Part shown: positions 52,949-63,690 of the stretch, piece by piece
How the letters are laid out: every line of letters starts with the position of its first letter
How positions within the stretch are numbered: position 1 is the first letter of the stretch
NCBI GenBank assembly: GCA_007115705.1
Contig: QXEO01000240.1
Location: 531,290-595,289 of the forward strand
Direction of reading: 5' to 3'
Source of the DNA: Dactylis glomerata
Lineage: Eukaryota; Streptophyta; Magnoliopsida; Poales; Poaceae
Length of the DNA stretch: 64,000 nt
Translations under genes and position numbers: made by a program
The notes under the pieces: model-generated
The model's input: only the letters and a program-made list of their open reading frames with translations
What the model was told of the DNA's origin: nothing
Databases searched by the model: none

Positions 52949-54162
52949 TGAACGGATTGTATGGGCACCTAGAGGGGGGGTGAATAGGTGATACTCAAAT
53001 TTTAATTCTTTTTCAATTTAGGCTTGACACAAAAGGTAAATTCTCTAGATATGCAACTAAGGTGAATTTACCTATATGACAACTAGCAAGCTAAGCAAGA
53101 TACAAGTAGTAAGGCAATAAAGGATAGAGGTAACCGAGAGTGGAGCACACGGAGACACGGATGTAATTCCCGTAGTTCCTTCCTTTTTAGGGGAAGTACG
53201 TCTACGTTGGAGGGGTGTGGTTGCCACAAAGGCCTAACCAATGCCACAAAGGCTCACCCTATTCTCCGGTGCAAGCTTCCGCCACAAAGGCCTAGCTCAC
53301 TTTCCACTAAGGGATTCCTCAAGGCGGAATCGGCCTTTACAAAACTTGGGGCACAACTCCACAACTGAATTGGAGGCTCCCAAGCACCACAAAGCAATCA
53401 ATCAACAAGTATCAAGATATCAATCACACAAAAATAAGGTCAAGGGACACAAGGGAACCCAAGACACAAGGGCCCTCAAGCAAATGAGAGGGGAAATCAA
53501 ATCGCTTCGGTGAGGATGTAGATCAAGGCCTTCTTCTTCGATTCTCCAAAGATCAAGAGCTTTGGTGGGTTGAGGGAGGAGATCTTGTGGATTTGGTGGC
53601 TCCAAATGAGGTGTTCTTCTTGTGCAGGACGAGCAACTTGAGGTGGAAGAAGGGGAGGGGTATTTATAGCCCCTCCCAAAATGTAGCCGTTGCTGAGCTG
53701 GAGGGGCGGATTATCCGGCCAAAGTATGGCCGGATTATCCGCCCCCCTGGCCGGAATATCCGGCCCCTTTACTGGGTGACTCCGACCCAGGTCCTTAGCC
53801 GAATTCTGAGGTCGTCGAAGGGGGGTGGGGCGGATTATCCGGCCCCCTGGCCGGAATATCCGGCCCCATTACTGCATGATGCCGACCAAGTGCTTAGCAG
53901 TTTTTCGAGCTCTCGCCGGGGGGGGGCGGATTATCCGGCCCCCTGGCCGGAATATCTGGCCCGGTTACTGCATGACGCCGAGCAAAAGACTTAGTCGTTT
54001 TCGACCTCTCGCCGGAGGGGGCGGATTATCCGGCCCCTAGCCGGATAATCCGGCCTGGCAAATTCTTGAGCTGTCAAATCTGCACCACTTAACACACACT
54101 TAAAATTCCTAATGTTGTTATCTAACACACAAAACCTGAGGGATACAAAGTATGCACTTTCA
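52949..54162 (-). repeat. Copia 5' LTR (1214 bp)
   Basis: TGAAAGTGC...CCGTTCA on the minus strand. A TATA box (minus strand GCTATAAATA, 53661-53670) separates a motif-rich U3 (up to 54162) from the transcribed part. It is 115 bp longer than the 3' LTR because of an extra array unit. Confidence 0.93.
53706..54056. repeat. Tandem motif array in copia 5' LTR U3 (about 97-bp units)
   Basis: Units starting at 53731, 53831, 53927 and 54022 each open with CGGATTATCCG(G/C)CCCC and a GGCCGGAATATC or GGATAATCC motif, followed by a less conserved TTACTG...GACGCCGA...CTTAG filler. There are three full units and a partial, against two and a partial in the 3' LTR. Spacing from the nearest motif to the TATA box is about 35 bp. 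Confidence 0.85.
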
Positions 54163-54167
54163 AAGGA

Positions 54168-54868
54168 GAGGAGTCGAAGCTGGTGATAAAGAACAAGTTG
54201 ATGAACATGAGGTTTTATATATAATTGGGTGCATCTCGTCAGCAAGGAACTTCGGCTACATTGCCGACAAAATGAACATCGATTACTCCCATCGGGAGTT
54301 ATTCATGAAAGTTAAAAAGAATAACTCGAATTTTTTTGTATATTGAATTAGTCAAACAAGGCTACGAAATATAATTCTCGAGTTGCGTCATCATGACAAA
54401 ACTTGAATGCCGTGGTTGAAATATATCATGAAGGTAAGACCCCGGGATCCGTCCTATGTGGCCCGGTATACGCACATGGATGCGCTCTGCCGGAACTTAT
54501 CCGTGTCTACGACGCGAAGAAAATCTTGGTGGACGCACTGGGTACCCTAAGAACCACTGGGATTCATTCTTTGTAAGGCCTAAATGCGGCAAAAGAATGG
54601 GTTTGACCGATGTCCCAAATTCAAGTCCAAGGGGATTGAATTTGAAGTACGTGACAAGTATCTGTTCCGGCAGTTAACTGGCCTCTTGATCCATTAGAGT
54701 TGTCAGGCTTGCTCATTGAAACCCCTTGCAAAACATTACTATGAAAAGTTAAGTCGAAAGACCAAGTCGAAGATTCAAAGATAAAGAGTCAAAGAGTTGA
54801 TCAAGTCGAAGATTTGAAGATCTGAGATTCAACCCGAATCTTAATTCTGGTAGAATCTTGGGGGCTAC
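54168..54868 (+). other. Tat-1 3' region, right part
   Basis: It resumes Tat-1 after the copia element and matches Tat-3 (about 58286-58990, reverse complement). In the 54580-54730 part the sense strand has a short frame beginning MRQKNGFDRCPKFK, related to frames in Tat-2 and Tat-3. It ends TCTTGGGGGCTAC before the LTR, a G-rich but not purely purine primer tract. Confidence 0.65.
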
Positions 54869-55192
54869 TGACAAAGGTATAGATAATAGAGCCCGTTAGT
54901 TAGCTACCCCTGAGGCCCGTTAAGCTAGACCCAATTGTAATACTAGTCGAAATACGAGTTCATGTCGTTTGTCGATATTGTAATCTGTGTCGGATCCCTG
55001 AGACCTGGCCACCTATATATAGGGGCCAGGAGGGGACGGTAAGGGACATATTGAAAGCAAGCCAGGTTTACACCCACGTTTACTTTCGATAGCCACCTTG
55101 TTTGACTGATTCTACCTTCGAGTTCATCCAACGCCTTGTCTCCCCGATCCTAAGTCCTTCATCTAGGACATTTGTTGAGTTAAACCTCGTCA
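54869..55192 (+). repeat. Tat-1 3' LTR (324 bp)
   Basis: TGACAAAGG to CTCGTCA, followed by CCTAG. It lacks 10 bp (a repeat of CCCGATCCCT) found in the 5' LTR and has about 13 substitutions against it. Confidence 0.92.
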
Positions 55193-55197
55193 CCTAG

Positions 55198-56820
55198 AGA
55201 TTGGAAATGAGTGATTGATGGGGGGGGGCCTGGGGCTCGTATCTAGAGTTTGTCAGATAGTGTTATGAGAAAGTACCAAAGAAGGTGTGAAATCCACCAT
55301 ATACATTGATTGTAAACAAAGGAAGGATCAATCAAAAAAGTATTTGCATGCGCAAATATATATTGAGATTAATAAACCTCTAGTTCATTTTGTCCCTAAA
55401 AATAATGGCCCAATTCTATGTGAGAAACTCTGTGATTTATGCAAATTATGTGGTCTAATGAGTCATTTAGTGGAAGAATATAGTGATGGAGTTCATTCTA
55501 TTAAGGATTGCAGTTGGGGTAATTGGTTACTCTTGCCATTTGAGCCTCCTCCTTCAAAGGAAGGTGGCGGCCATGGTAGCGAGAGAAGTGGTCATGGAGG
55601 AAGAGGGAGAGGATAAATGCCTGATGAACCAAGAACTAATAACGATGAAGATTGGGACCAGGGAGACTGGATCCTAATGATCCCGAGCAAACTGATCTTG
55701 GTACAAGAAAAACCTAATTGGTAGTGATGGTACTATTAATGCCAATATTGACATAGAAACCTTGCCTATGCAAGGGGGAAGTGTAGAGACGAAGGTGCTG
55801 ATGTTACAGACTTTAGCAAACAATGTGGTAAACAGACCAAATGAGTACACCACACAAAATGTAAGATTAAAGAGGATGAAGAAAGGTGGAGTTGAGGAAG
55901 ATGATACATATAAACCAATGGGATTGGCGGCCTCCTTCGAGGAGGACTATTGGGCGCAATGATAACATCGGGATGGAACGAAATGAAGACATCTCAAGCA
56001 GTTCTCGCACTTTAGTATGTCTAAAGGCAAACAAAATCAGATGTAACGTTCCTGTTTGAATCATATTTGAATAAAGCAAAGGCAAAAAATTGAAGTGTAA
56101 ACTAAAGTATGATAATCAGTTGGTTTTTTGAAGTGATGGACGAAGCGAAGGTCTCATCCTTATGTAGAATAGTAGATCAAAAATATTAGTAAACGAGCAG
56201 AGAAATACAATGTAATTTTTGAAGATGAGCAATCCTAGAGACTTATAGGATTTATGAAGATCCTAGATGGGAAAACAAATATAAGTACTAGGAGTATATT
56301 CGTGATCTACATTAGCATGCCATGATTAATTATAGGAGATTTCAATAAAATTCTATATTTCTAGGAAAAGGAGGGTGGGGCAACATGTGCCTCTCGATAT
56401 GTGAAAACTTTTTAAGTATGCTTGATAGATTCTAGCCTTTAGGATCGCTGATACACAAGTGATATATTCACTTGGAGGAGAGGGAGAATCATGGAAAGGC
56501 TAGATAAGGATGTGGCAAATGAAGCTTGGAATAACTTGTTCCCTCATAGTAAAGTTATCAATGACGAGATGATCACGAGTGATCATAGGCCTGTAGCTAT
56601 GGAGACTAAATTGCCATCTGTGAAGAGGTTTGAACAAGATGGTTACAAGAAGAAATGGAGGGAATTTCGTCGCTCAAAATGCATGGAGCATCGCATCGGC
56701 TAGGGGATTGGGACCCACTCTAATGTATCAAACAAGGGAAGTACATGCAAAATTGATTATTGATTGTGGGATTCATGGGCTTGCCTGGTTTTTAATAATA
56801 GAAGTTTATAGGCATTGAGC
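55198..56820 (+). pseudogene. LINE (L1-type) remnant: ORF1 zinc-finger and ORF2 endonuclease parts
   Basis: The frame 55287-55616 has CDLCKLCGLMSHLVEEY followed by DGVHSIKDCSWGNWLL, the zinc-knuckle segment of plant LINE ORF1; the last ligand is Tyr instead of Cys. A Gly/Arg-rich tail follows. At about 56340-56700 sit a GDFN-like start, DIFTWRRGR, MERLDKDVANEAWNNLFP and ITSDHRPVAMET, which is the end of an AP-type endonuclease. Several stops interrupt it. No reverse transcriptase follows, so the 3' part is missing. It is the DNA into which Tat-1 is inserted. Confidence 0.7.
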
Positions 56821-56829
56821 GATGTATGG

Positions 56830-57950
56830 GCCAAGGGTTATCCTCCTTTTTGAAAAAATATCATCATTTTACTCCCACTCAAATTTGCGGGAAAGGATAT
56901 GATGGGGCTAGCAACATGAAGGCCGGGGAAGATTAAGGGGTTGAAAACATTGTTTATGAAAGAGTTGGCTTCTTATTATATCCATTGCACTGCACATCAA
57001 CTTCAATTGGTTCTTATTGCCACGGTAAAGGAAAATAATCATTTTATGGTTCTTTGATCATTTTTCTTACTTGTTCAATATTATTGTAGTTTGTTGCAAG
57101 CGTCATGATGTGCTTCAAGATCTTAGAGCTCAAAATTTTTGGAAGCAGTTTAATTGGGTGAAACTGAAATTGGATTAAATCAAGAAATGAGCTTATCTAG
57201 ACCCGGTGATACTCGGTGGGGGTTCTAACTTTAAAGGTATTCTACACATTATTGATATGTACCCTACAATCTATGAAGTTCTGATAAGGATTACAATGAA
57301 TCATGCACAAAATAATGAGTGGACAAGAATATGTGGAGTTTTTGCAGCCTTTGAATCATTTGACTTTGTTTTCAATCTCCACCTGATGCTTGTTATTATT
57401 GGATACACAAATGAGTTGTCTATATCTTTGCAAATAAGATATCAAGATATTGTTAATGAAATGGGGCATGTTAGATCAACAAAGTATAAAATGTAACTTA
57501 TGAGGTCTCATGGATGTGAAGATTCATGGATGTGAAGATTTTTTGTTTGCAAAGGTGACATTTCTTGGCTATAAATATGTCACTGAATTTCCTTCATGGA
57601 GGATATAGATGTGGCTCATGGAAGATCGCAGTATTATGACATACAAACAAATGAAGATTTTAATAGAAGAGAAGTGTACCTTGGTGTCATTGATCATATT
57701 ACTCAAGAGCTTGACAATTGGTTAGACGAGGTTAACATGGAGTTGCTTATTTGCATGTCGACTTTGAATTCCTATAAGGTAACGATGCTTGCCAAATTCT
57801 ACCCGATTGATATATCAAATATGAATTTGAGATAAGACTTGAATTCTAGATTGATACATTTATCGATAATATGATAGGTCCAATGTGTAAATCATCTTGT
57901 TTATGATCTAGTCTGTCTACTTCTCAAATTGATATTGATCTTACTGGTGG
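56830..57950 (+). pseudogene. hAT-type transposase (TTF/ZMYM1-like) fragment
   Basis: Frames in the region read YYIHCTAHQLQLVLIATVKENNHF, then SRPGDTRWG (partly frameshifted), FESFDFVFNLHLMLVIIGYTNEL (two patches), QDIVNEMG and NRREVYLGVIDHITQELDN. This order is what I know from plant TTF-type zinc-finger hAT transposases. Stops and frameshifts are frequent. The N-terminal zinc finger is not present in the window, and the C-terminal end is cut by Tat-3 at 57951. Confidence 0.72.
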
Positions 57951-58285
57951 TGACGAGGGTTAAACTCGACAAATGTCCTAGATGAAGGACTTAGGATCGG
58001 GGAAATAGGGCGTCAGATGAACTCGAAGGTAAACTCAGTCAAACAAGGTGGCTATGAAAGTAAACATGGGTATAGAACCTAGCTTGCTTTCAATCTGTCC
58101 CACACCGTCCCCTCCTGGCCCCTATATATATATGGCCAGATCTCGAGGATCGGGTGGGATCCGACACAGATTACAACATCGATATACAACATGAACTCGT
58201 ATTTCAACTAATATTACAATTGGGCCTAGCTTAACGGGCCTCAGGGGTAATTAACTGATGGGCTCTATTATCTATACCCTTGTCA
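57951..58285 (-). repeat. Tat-3 3' LTR (335 bp)
   Basis: Plus-strand view TGACGAGGGTT to CCTTGTCA. It is clearly related to the Tat-1 and Tat-2 LTRs, with CCCCTATATATATATGG at the TATA box. Confidence 0.9.
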
Positions 58286-59374
58286 GTAGCCCCCGAGATT
58301 CTACCAGAATTGCAGATTCGGGTTGAATCTCAGATCTTCAATTCTTTGACTTGATCAATACTTGATTTCTTCAAATCTTGAAATCTTCGACTTGGTCTTT
58401 CGACTTATCTTTTACTATGATATCTCGCAAGGGGCTTTGATGAACAAGCCTGACAACTCTGACGGATCAAGAGGTCAGTTAACTGCTGGAACAGATACTT
58501 GCCACCTACTTCAAATTCAATCCCCTTGGACTTGAATTCGGAAAACCGGTCAAACCCATTCTTTTCCCGCATTTAGGACTTACAAAGAATGAGTCCCAGT
58601 GGTTCTCAAGGTACCCAGTGCATCCACCAGGATTTTTCTTCGCGTCGTAGACACGGATACATACTAGCAGAGCGCATCCATGTGCGTATACCGGGCCACA
58701 CAGGACGGATCCTGGGGTCTTACCTTCATGATATATTTCAACCACGACATTCAAGTTTTGTCGCAATGACGCAACTCAAGAATTATGTTTCGCAGCCTTG
58801 TTTGACTGATTCAATATATGTAATTTTTCGAGTTATCCTTTTTAACTTTCATGAATATCTCCCGAAGGGAGTAATCAATGTTTATTTTGTTGGCAATGTA
58901 GCCAAAGTTCCTTGCTGAAGAGATGTAACCAATTATGTCTGAACCTTATGTTCATCAATTTGTTCTTTATTACCAGCTTCGATTCGCCTCCTTTCTTTTG
59001 TCGACTTCTTTCTTATCGGGTGCGCGACAGCGCTCCCGATGGGAGTAGCCCCCGAGGCTATAGCCGAAAGTTTTCGGGTATAGGCTCAAGAAAATAGATA
59101 AACCTGCTCCATATTCCTTCTCACATCATTTGTCGACTTTATTCGCCTTTGTAGTGGATTTCTCCCCTCTTTATATCGCAAGCCCCCAAGTCGAAGACGA
59201 GGTGAACTTGTGCTTCTTGACAGATATTTTCTTATTCCCTGCTCTTTTCTTTTGTTTTTGTTTTTTTAATGCATCTTTTCCCTTGATACGTTAATTCCTC
59301 TGTACTATTTGCACTGTAAAAACCCAGAAGTACACTTTGGGCCTTGCTGCTTTAGAGGCCCGTTAGTACGTGCT
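58286..59374 (-). other. Tat-3 3' region
   Basis: Homologous to Tat-1 17206-17579 joined to 54168-54868, which confirms the copia insertion there. On the minus strand a short frame starting MREKNGFDRF lies near 58570-58450. CTCCCGATGGGAGTAGCCCC occurs near 59031-59053 and the upstream region of the B3-like gene begins about 59290. Confidence 0.6.
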
Positions 59375-59382
59375 TATAAATA
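59375..59382 (+). promoter_or_regulatory. TATA box of the antisense B3-like gene (Tat-3)
   Basis: GTGCTTATAAATAAAGC, with the box 115 bp before ATG 59497, as in Tat-1. TTTGGGCC at about 59337-59344 and TACGTG at 59367-59372 are shared upstream words. Confidence 0.7.
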
Positions 59383-59496
59383 AAGCACGCTTGGCCAGGG
59401 TAAAAAACCCTAATTCCTTCATTAGTGCCTTTCTCCGCCGCATCGTCTCCTTCTTCCTCACCCCATCTAGGGTTTTCGTTCCTGGCGCCTGTCTCC

Positions 59497-60068
59497 ATGG
59501 CCGATGCAAGTGAAGCTCGCCTGAACATCAGCGCCCCGGTGGAGAAAAGGGGCCGCGGCCGTCCTCGCGGTAGTAAGAACAAGACTACCGCCGCAGCTGC
59601 GGTATCGTCATCTTCTGCTCTGGTGAAGCGACGCCCCAGCCGTCTGGCCGGGAGCAAGAATAAACCCAAGGTGCCATCTGCTGTGCCAGGTCCAAGTGCT
59701 CCTTCCCCTGATGCTTCTCCTTCTTCGCCGAGAATCTATTCTTTCTTTTGCATCGCCAACACGCAGTGCCGCGAAATTCAGCGCCTGCCACTGAAATTCA
59801 CCAAGTTCATGGATGGGCGAGAACTACGGGAAGCGGTTCTTCGTGAACACTCTGGTGGAGGAACTCCATACGAAGTGGAGGTTTGGTACGACAGCGCCGG
59901 CGAGCAATACTTCAAGGCCGGCTGGTCGCAATTTGCGGAGGATCACGACCTCCATCAGGGGTTTTTATGACTTTTGACTTTCATATTGGCACATCGAAGT
60001 TCGACGTGAGAATCTACGACGGCACCCAGTGCCAGAAGGAGTATGAAGCCGAAGTTCATTTTCACTAG
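59497..60068 (+). pseudogene. Antisense AT-hook / B3-domain gene in Tat-3 (one frameshift)
   Basis: ATG 59497 gives MADASEARLNISAPVEKR, then GRGRPRGSKNK (AT-hook) and a second, decayed hook RRPSRLAGSKNK. The B3-like part reads YSFFCIANTQC, FTKFMDGRELREAVL and GWSQFAEDHDLHQG. A one-base loss near 59965 ends this frame at 59970; the other frame continues FDVRIYDGTQCQKEYEAE to a stop at 60066-60068. The Tat-1 copy is intact at this point and broken at another, so each carries one independent frameshift. An AATAAA at 60122-60127 could serve for polyadenylation. An upstream in-frame ATG at 59425 lies between TATA box and main start, but the start at 59497 matches the Tat-1 copy. Confidence 0.72.
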
Positions 60069-60527
60069 TTCTTTTCTTTATGTAATCTCCTTTCCCAGTT
60101 GTTCTTCCTCGTGCTATTTGTAATAAATAATTGTACCTGGATTATGTGTTTATTAATAGACCATGGGAACGAATCATGGTTCTGAGGTGTGCGCATTTTA
60201 TCGGGTTCCTTTGAACCATTTATGTCATAGACAAAATATCAGGTTGCAATCAACCTTGTGGTATGCCGCAGATAGTCACAAATCTCGATAAGTTGTTACT
60301 ATTATTTCGTACGACTCGGGGGTCTGAGCCCCCGAGCGTAAAGTAAAATATTTACATATATTGTCAATTGGGCCCAATGAACCCGACCTATGGCCTCATG
60401 TTCTGGGTTCAGAGGGTCAGAACTCGAAAAACTCTTTTGTCGCCTTATACCGCTTATGCGTAGAACCATCGTAGCTGCTCTGCATTCCATGGGTTACTCT
60501 TGTCCTTCCCTGTTTTCTTGTCTCATA
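60069..60527. other. Tat-3 spacer between antisense gene and integrase gene
   Basis: Convergent 3' ends of the plus-strand B3-like gene and the minus-strand pol gene. It includes the AATAAA at 60122 and sequence shared with the Tat-1 spacer at 16124-16516. Confidence 0.55.
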
Positions 60528-63500
60528 GTCGATAAGCTCCTCCTGGTATTACTTCTGTGACGATGTAAGGTCCCACCCATGGGGACTCGAGTTTTCCATG
60601 GCCATCTTGCTTGAGTCGTAGAACTAGATCTCCCACCACGAAAGATCATGGATGAACTCGACTACTGTGGTAGTTTCGTAGATTTTGCTGATATTGAGTA
60701 GCTCTGGCGAGCGCTACATCTCTTGCTTCGTCAAGCGCATCGACATCATCCTGAAGTGCTTCTGTAGAAGTTGCCTCATCATATGCCGCGATTCTTGGAG
60801 CTTCATGAGTTATTTCGACTAGAAGCACGGCTTCTGCGCCATGGACCAGAAAAAGGATGTTTCTTGAGTAGCTGCGTTGGGTGTAGTTCGTAGACTCCAG
60901 AGTACGGAGGGTAGCTCATCTACCCAAGTGTGCTTGGCTTTTTCGAGGGGTGCTAGCAGCCTTTTCTTTATTCCATTGCATATTAAGCCATTGGCTTTCT
61001 CGACTTGCCCATTTGACTTTGGATGCGCTACAGATGCAAATTTTAATTTGATTCCCAGACTTTCACAGTAATTCTTAAACTCTTTTGATGTGAAGTTTAT
61101 CCCATTATCTGTGATTATGATGTGCGGTACTCCGAAGCGAAAAACTATGGATTTGATGAAGTTAATCGCGGCTGTAGAATCTTGGGTTGTCACTGGGGCT
61201 GCTTCTACCCACTTGGTGAATTTGTCGACTGCTACCAGCATATAAACATGCCCTCCTGGCCAGGATTTATGTAGTTTCCCTACCATGTCGAGACCCCATT
61301 GTGCGAAGGGCCAAGATAATGGTATTGGTTGCAGTTCTGCTGCTGGCGCGTGTGGTCGAGATGCGAAATGTTGACAAGCCTCGCACTTCCTTACTATGTC
61401 TTTTGCGTCTTCAATGGCTGTTAGCCAGTAAAATCCTGCACGAAAAGCTTTGGCTGCAATGGATCTGCTGCTAGCGTGATGTCCACATACTCCTGCGTGG
61501 ATGTCTCTTAAGATTTCTTGTCCTTCTTGAGGAGTAACGCACCGTTGCAACACGCCTGTTATGCTTCTCTTGTATAATTTACCTTGTAACACGACGAAAG
61601 CCTTGGATCGTCGTATTATCCTTTTTGCTTGTACTGTATCTTCGGGTAATTTTTTGTTTACCATGTATTCCAAGTATGGTTGCATCCAAATTTCCTCGAT
61701 CATCATGACTTCCTCGGGTTCAGCTGTCCCGCTGCTACCAGCCCCCGAGCCTGTTGCTTGGTGCTGGACTTGCTCTCCTGTAGTCGAGACTTTGGTGCTT
61801 TTTATTGATCTTTCTACGATTTCTTCCCAAAAAACTCCTTGTGGTATGGGTAAGCACTGGGACCCAATATTTGCTAAATTATCAGCTTCCTCGTTGCTTG
61901 CTCTACTGACATGCGAAACTTTGCATCCGTCAAATGTTCCCTCAAGGTAATAATAAAAATTTCTGTATGCTGTCATGTTGTCACTGATGGCGTCGCATTT
62001 GTTCATCACTTGTTGAACGACGAGATTTGAATCTCCAAATATTTTTAGTCGAGTTGCTCTGCACGCTTTGGCTATTTTCATCCCATGAAGAAGCGCCTCG
62101 TATTCGGCTTCATTATTAGAAGCTTGAAGAAAACTCATCCTTAGCACATATTTCAACTTGTCGCCTTGTGGCGATATCAGGACTACCCCTGCTCCTGCGC
62201 CTTGGATTCTTTTTGACCCATCGAAGTACATTGTCCACACACTCAATAAATCTGGTGGCCCTATATTTTGTAACTCCAGCCACTCTGCTGTGAAATCTGG
62301 TAAAATTTGAGACTTGATCGCCTTTCGCTTTTCATACGTGATGTCCAGGGGTGATAGATCGATTCCCCACAAGGAGACACATCCTGTTGCTGAAGGATTG
62401 TTCAATATATTGGATAGTGGCGCTTCGTTGACCACTATGATTGGGTGGACCACAAAATACTGCCGTAGTTTCTGTGCTGTTGTAAAAACACTGTATGCGA
62501 GTTTCTGATAGTGCGGATACCTTTGCTTCGTTGGAGATAGTACCTCGCTAACAAAATACACTGGTCGTTGGACTCCATGAGCTTTCCCTTCCTCGCTTCT
62601 TTCGACTACCAATATTGTGCTCACCACTTGATGTGTTGCTGCAATATATAGTAGTAGTGGCTCCTTTTCTTTTGGTGCGACCAACACCGGTGGTGTGGAA
62701 AGCACTTTTTGAGTTGCGCGAAGGCTGTGTCCGCTTCTTCTGTCCACTCGAATTTGTCGTCTGATTTTTTCATCAATGCATAGAAAGGGAGCGCTTTTTC
62801 TCCTAGTCTTGCAACGAATCGACTTAGTGCCGCAACGCGTCCTGCGAGCTTCTGTACATCGTGCAACTTTGTGGGCTTACCCATTGTTAATATTGCTTGG
62901 ATCTTCTCTGGATTTGCTTCTATTCCTCTTGCCGATACTAGGAATCCTAGGAGTTGTCCTGCAGATACCCCAAAAGAACATTTTGTCGGGTTGAGCTTGA
63001 GCTTGTACCTGTTTAAGTTGTCGAAGGTTTCTGCTAAATCACTGATTAGTGACTCCTCTTTTCTTGTGGTAATGACCACGTCGTCGATGTAGACTTGGAT
63101 GTTTCATCCTATTTGACTTCCGAGGCAGTTTTGCATCATCCTCTGGTAGGTTGCTCCTGCGTTTTTAGGCCAAAAGGCATGACTTGGTAGCAGAACACGC
63201 CGTAAGGTGTTATGAAAGCTGTTTTTTCCTCGTCTTCTTTCTTCAACTTTATCTGGTTGTAGCCAGAGTATGCATCCAGGAAGGAAAGCCTTGCGCACCC
63301 TGCTGTTGAGTCAATTATCTGATCAATGCGAGGTAGAGGGAAAGGATCCTTTGGACAATGCTTGTTGAGAGATGTATAGTCGACACACACTCTTTGCACA
63401 TCTGTGTTTTTCTTGGGGACTATAACTGGATTAGATACCCAAGTCGATGTTTTGATTTCTCGAATGAACCCTGCGTTTTCGAGTCTGTGTAGCTCGGATG

Positions 63501-63690
63501 CTATTGCTTTCCTTTTGGGTTCATCAAATCTTCTCAATGGTTGTTTGACTGGCTTTGCTTTGGGATCGACATTTAGTGCGTGCTCGACGAGTTCCCTGGG
63601 AACCCCTGGCATGTCTGAAGGACACCAGGCAAAGATTTCCTAGCGCTCACAGAGGAACTCGATGAGCGCGCTTTCCTATGCGGGATCCAG
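60528..63690 (-). pseudogene. pol: Tat-3 RT, RNase H (two) and integrase, broken
   Basis: On the minus strand the RT (63612 down) has RRFDEPKRKAI, RVCVDYTSLNKHCPKD and FLDAYSGYNQI, then a frameshift at about 63165, a TGA (likely CGA-to-TGA) near 63105 and the catalytic YIDD just after. Another frameshift lies near 62710 before a long frame 62747-60819 with the weak first RNase H, the second RNase H (YFDGSK, NNEAEYEALLHG, FGDSNLVVQQV, NEEADNLAN) and integrase (KCEACQHF; LDMVGKL, ITDNGINF, NGQVEKANG). All three integrase acidic residues are kept, unlike Tat-1. A frameshift near 60840 separates the C-terminal part (60828-60646). Confidence 0.88.

Larger units (their letters stand above)
17580..54162 (-). 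mobile_element. SIRE-type Ty1/copia element, minus strand, hosting three insertions
   Basis: The 5' LTR is 52949-54162 and the 3' LTR 17580-18678, with perfect duplication AAGGA (17575-17579 and 54163-54167). On the minus strand the order is LTR, tRNA-Met primer site, gag with zinc knuckle and coiled coil, protease, integrase, RT, RNase H, internal promoter, third ORF, polypurine tract, LTR. Integrase before RT is the copia order; the long coiled-coil gag tail and third ORF suggest the SIRE/Maximus group (inference). Insertions at 21029-27934, 31330-40447 and 42334-51439 account for most of its span. Without them it is about 11.4 kb. Several TAG/TGA codons and a frameshift inactivate it. Confidence 0.93.
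9598..55192 (+). mobile_element. Tat-1: Tat-lineage Ty3/gypsy element, split by a nested copia element
   Basis: The LTRs are 9598-9931 and 54869-55192, both TGACAA...CTCGTCA, flanked by the perfect duplication CCTAG (9593-9597 and 55193-55197). The internal order is primer site, gag, protease, reverse transcriptase with two RNase H regions, integrase, antisense B3-like gene, 3' region. The copia element at 17580-54162 interrupts the 3' region; without it the element is about 9.0 kb. The two LTRs differ at about 13 positions plus a 10-bp gap (about 4%), the most of any pair in the window, which fits its outermost place in the nest. Many stops and at least one frameshift show it is dead. Confidence 0.92.
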
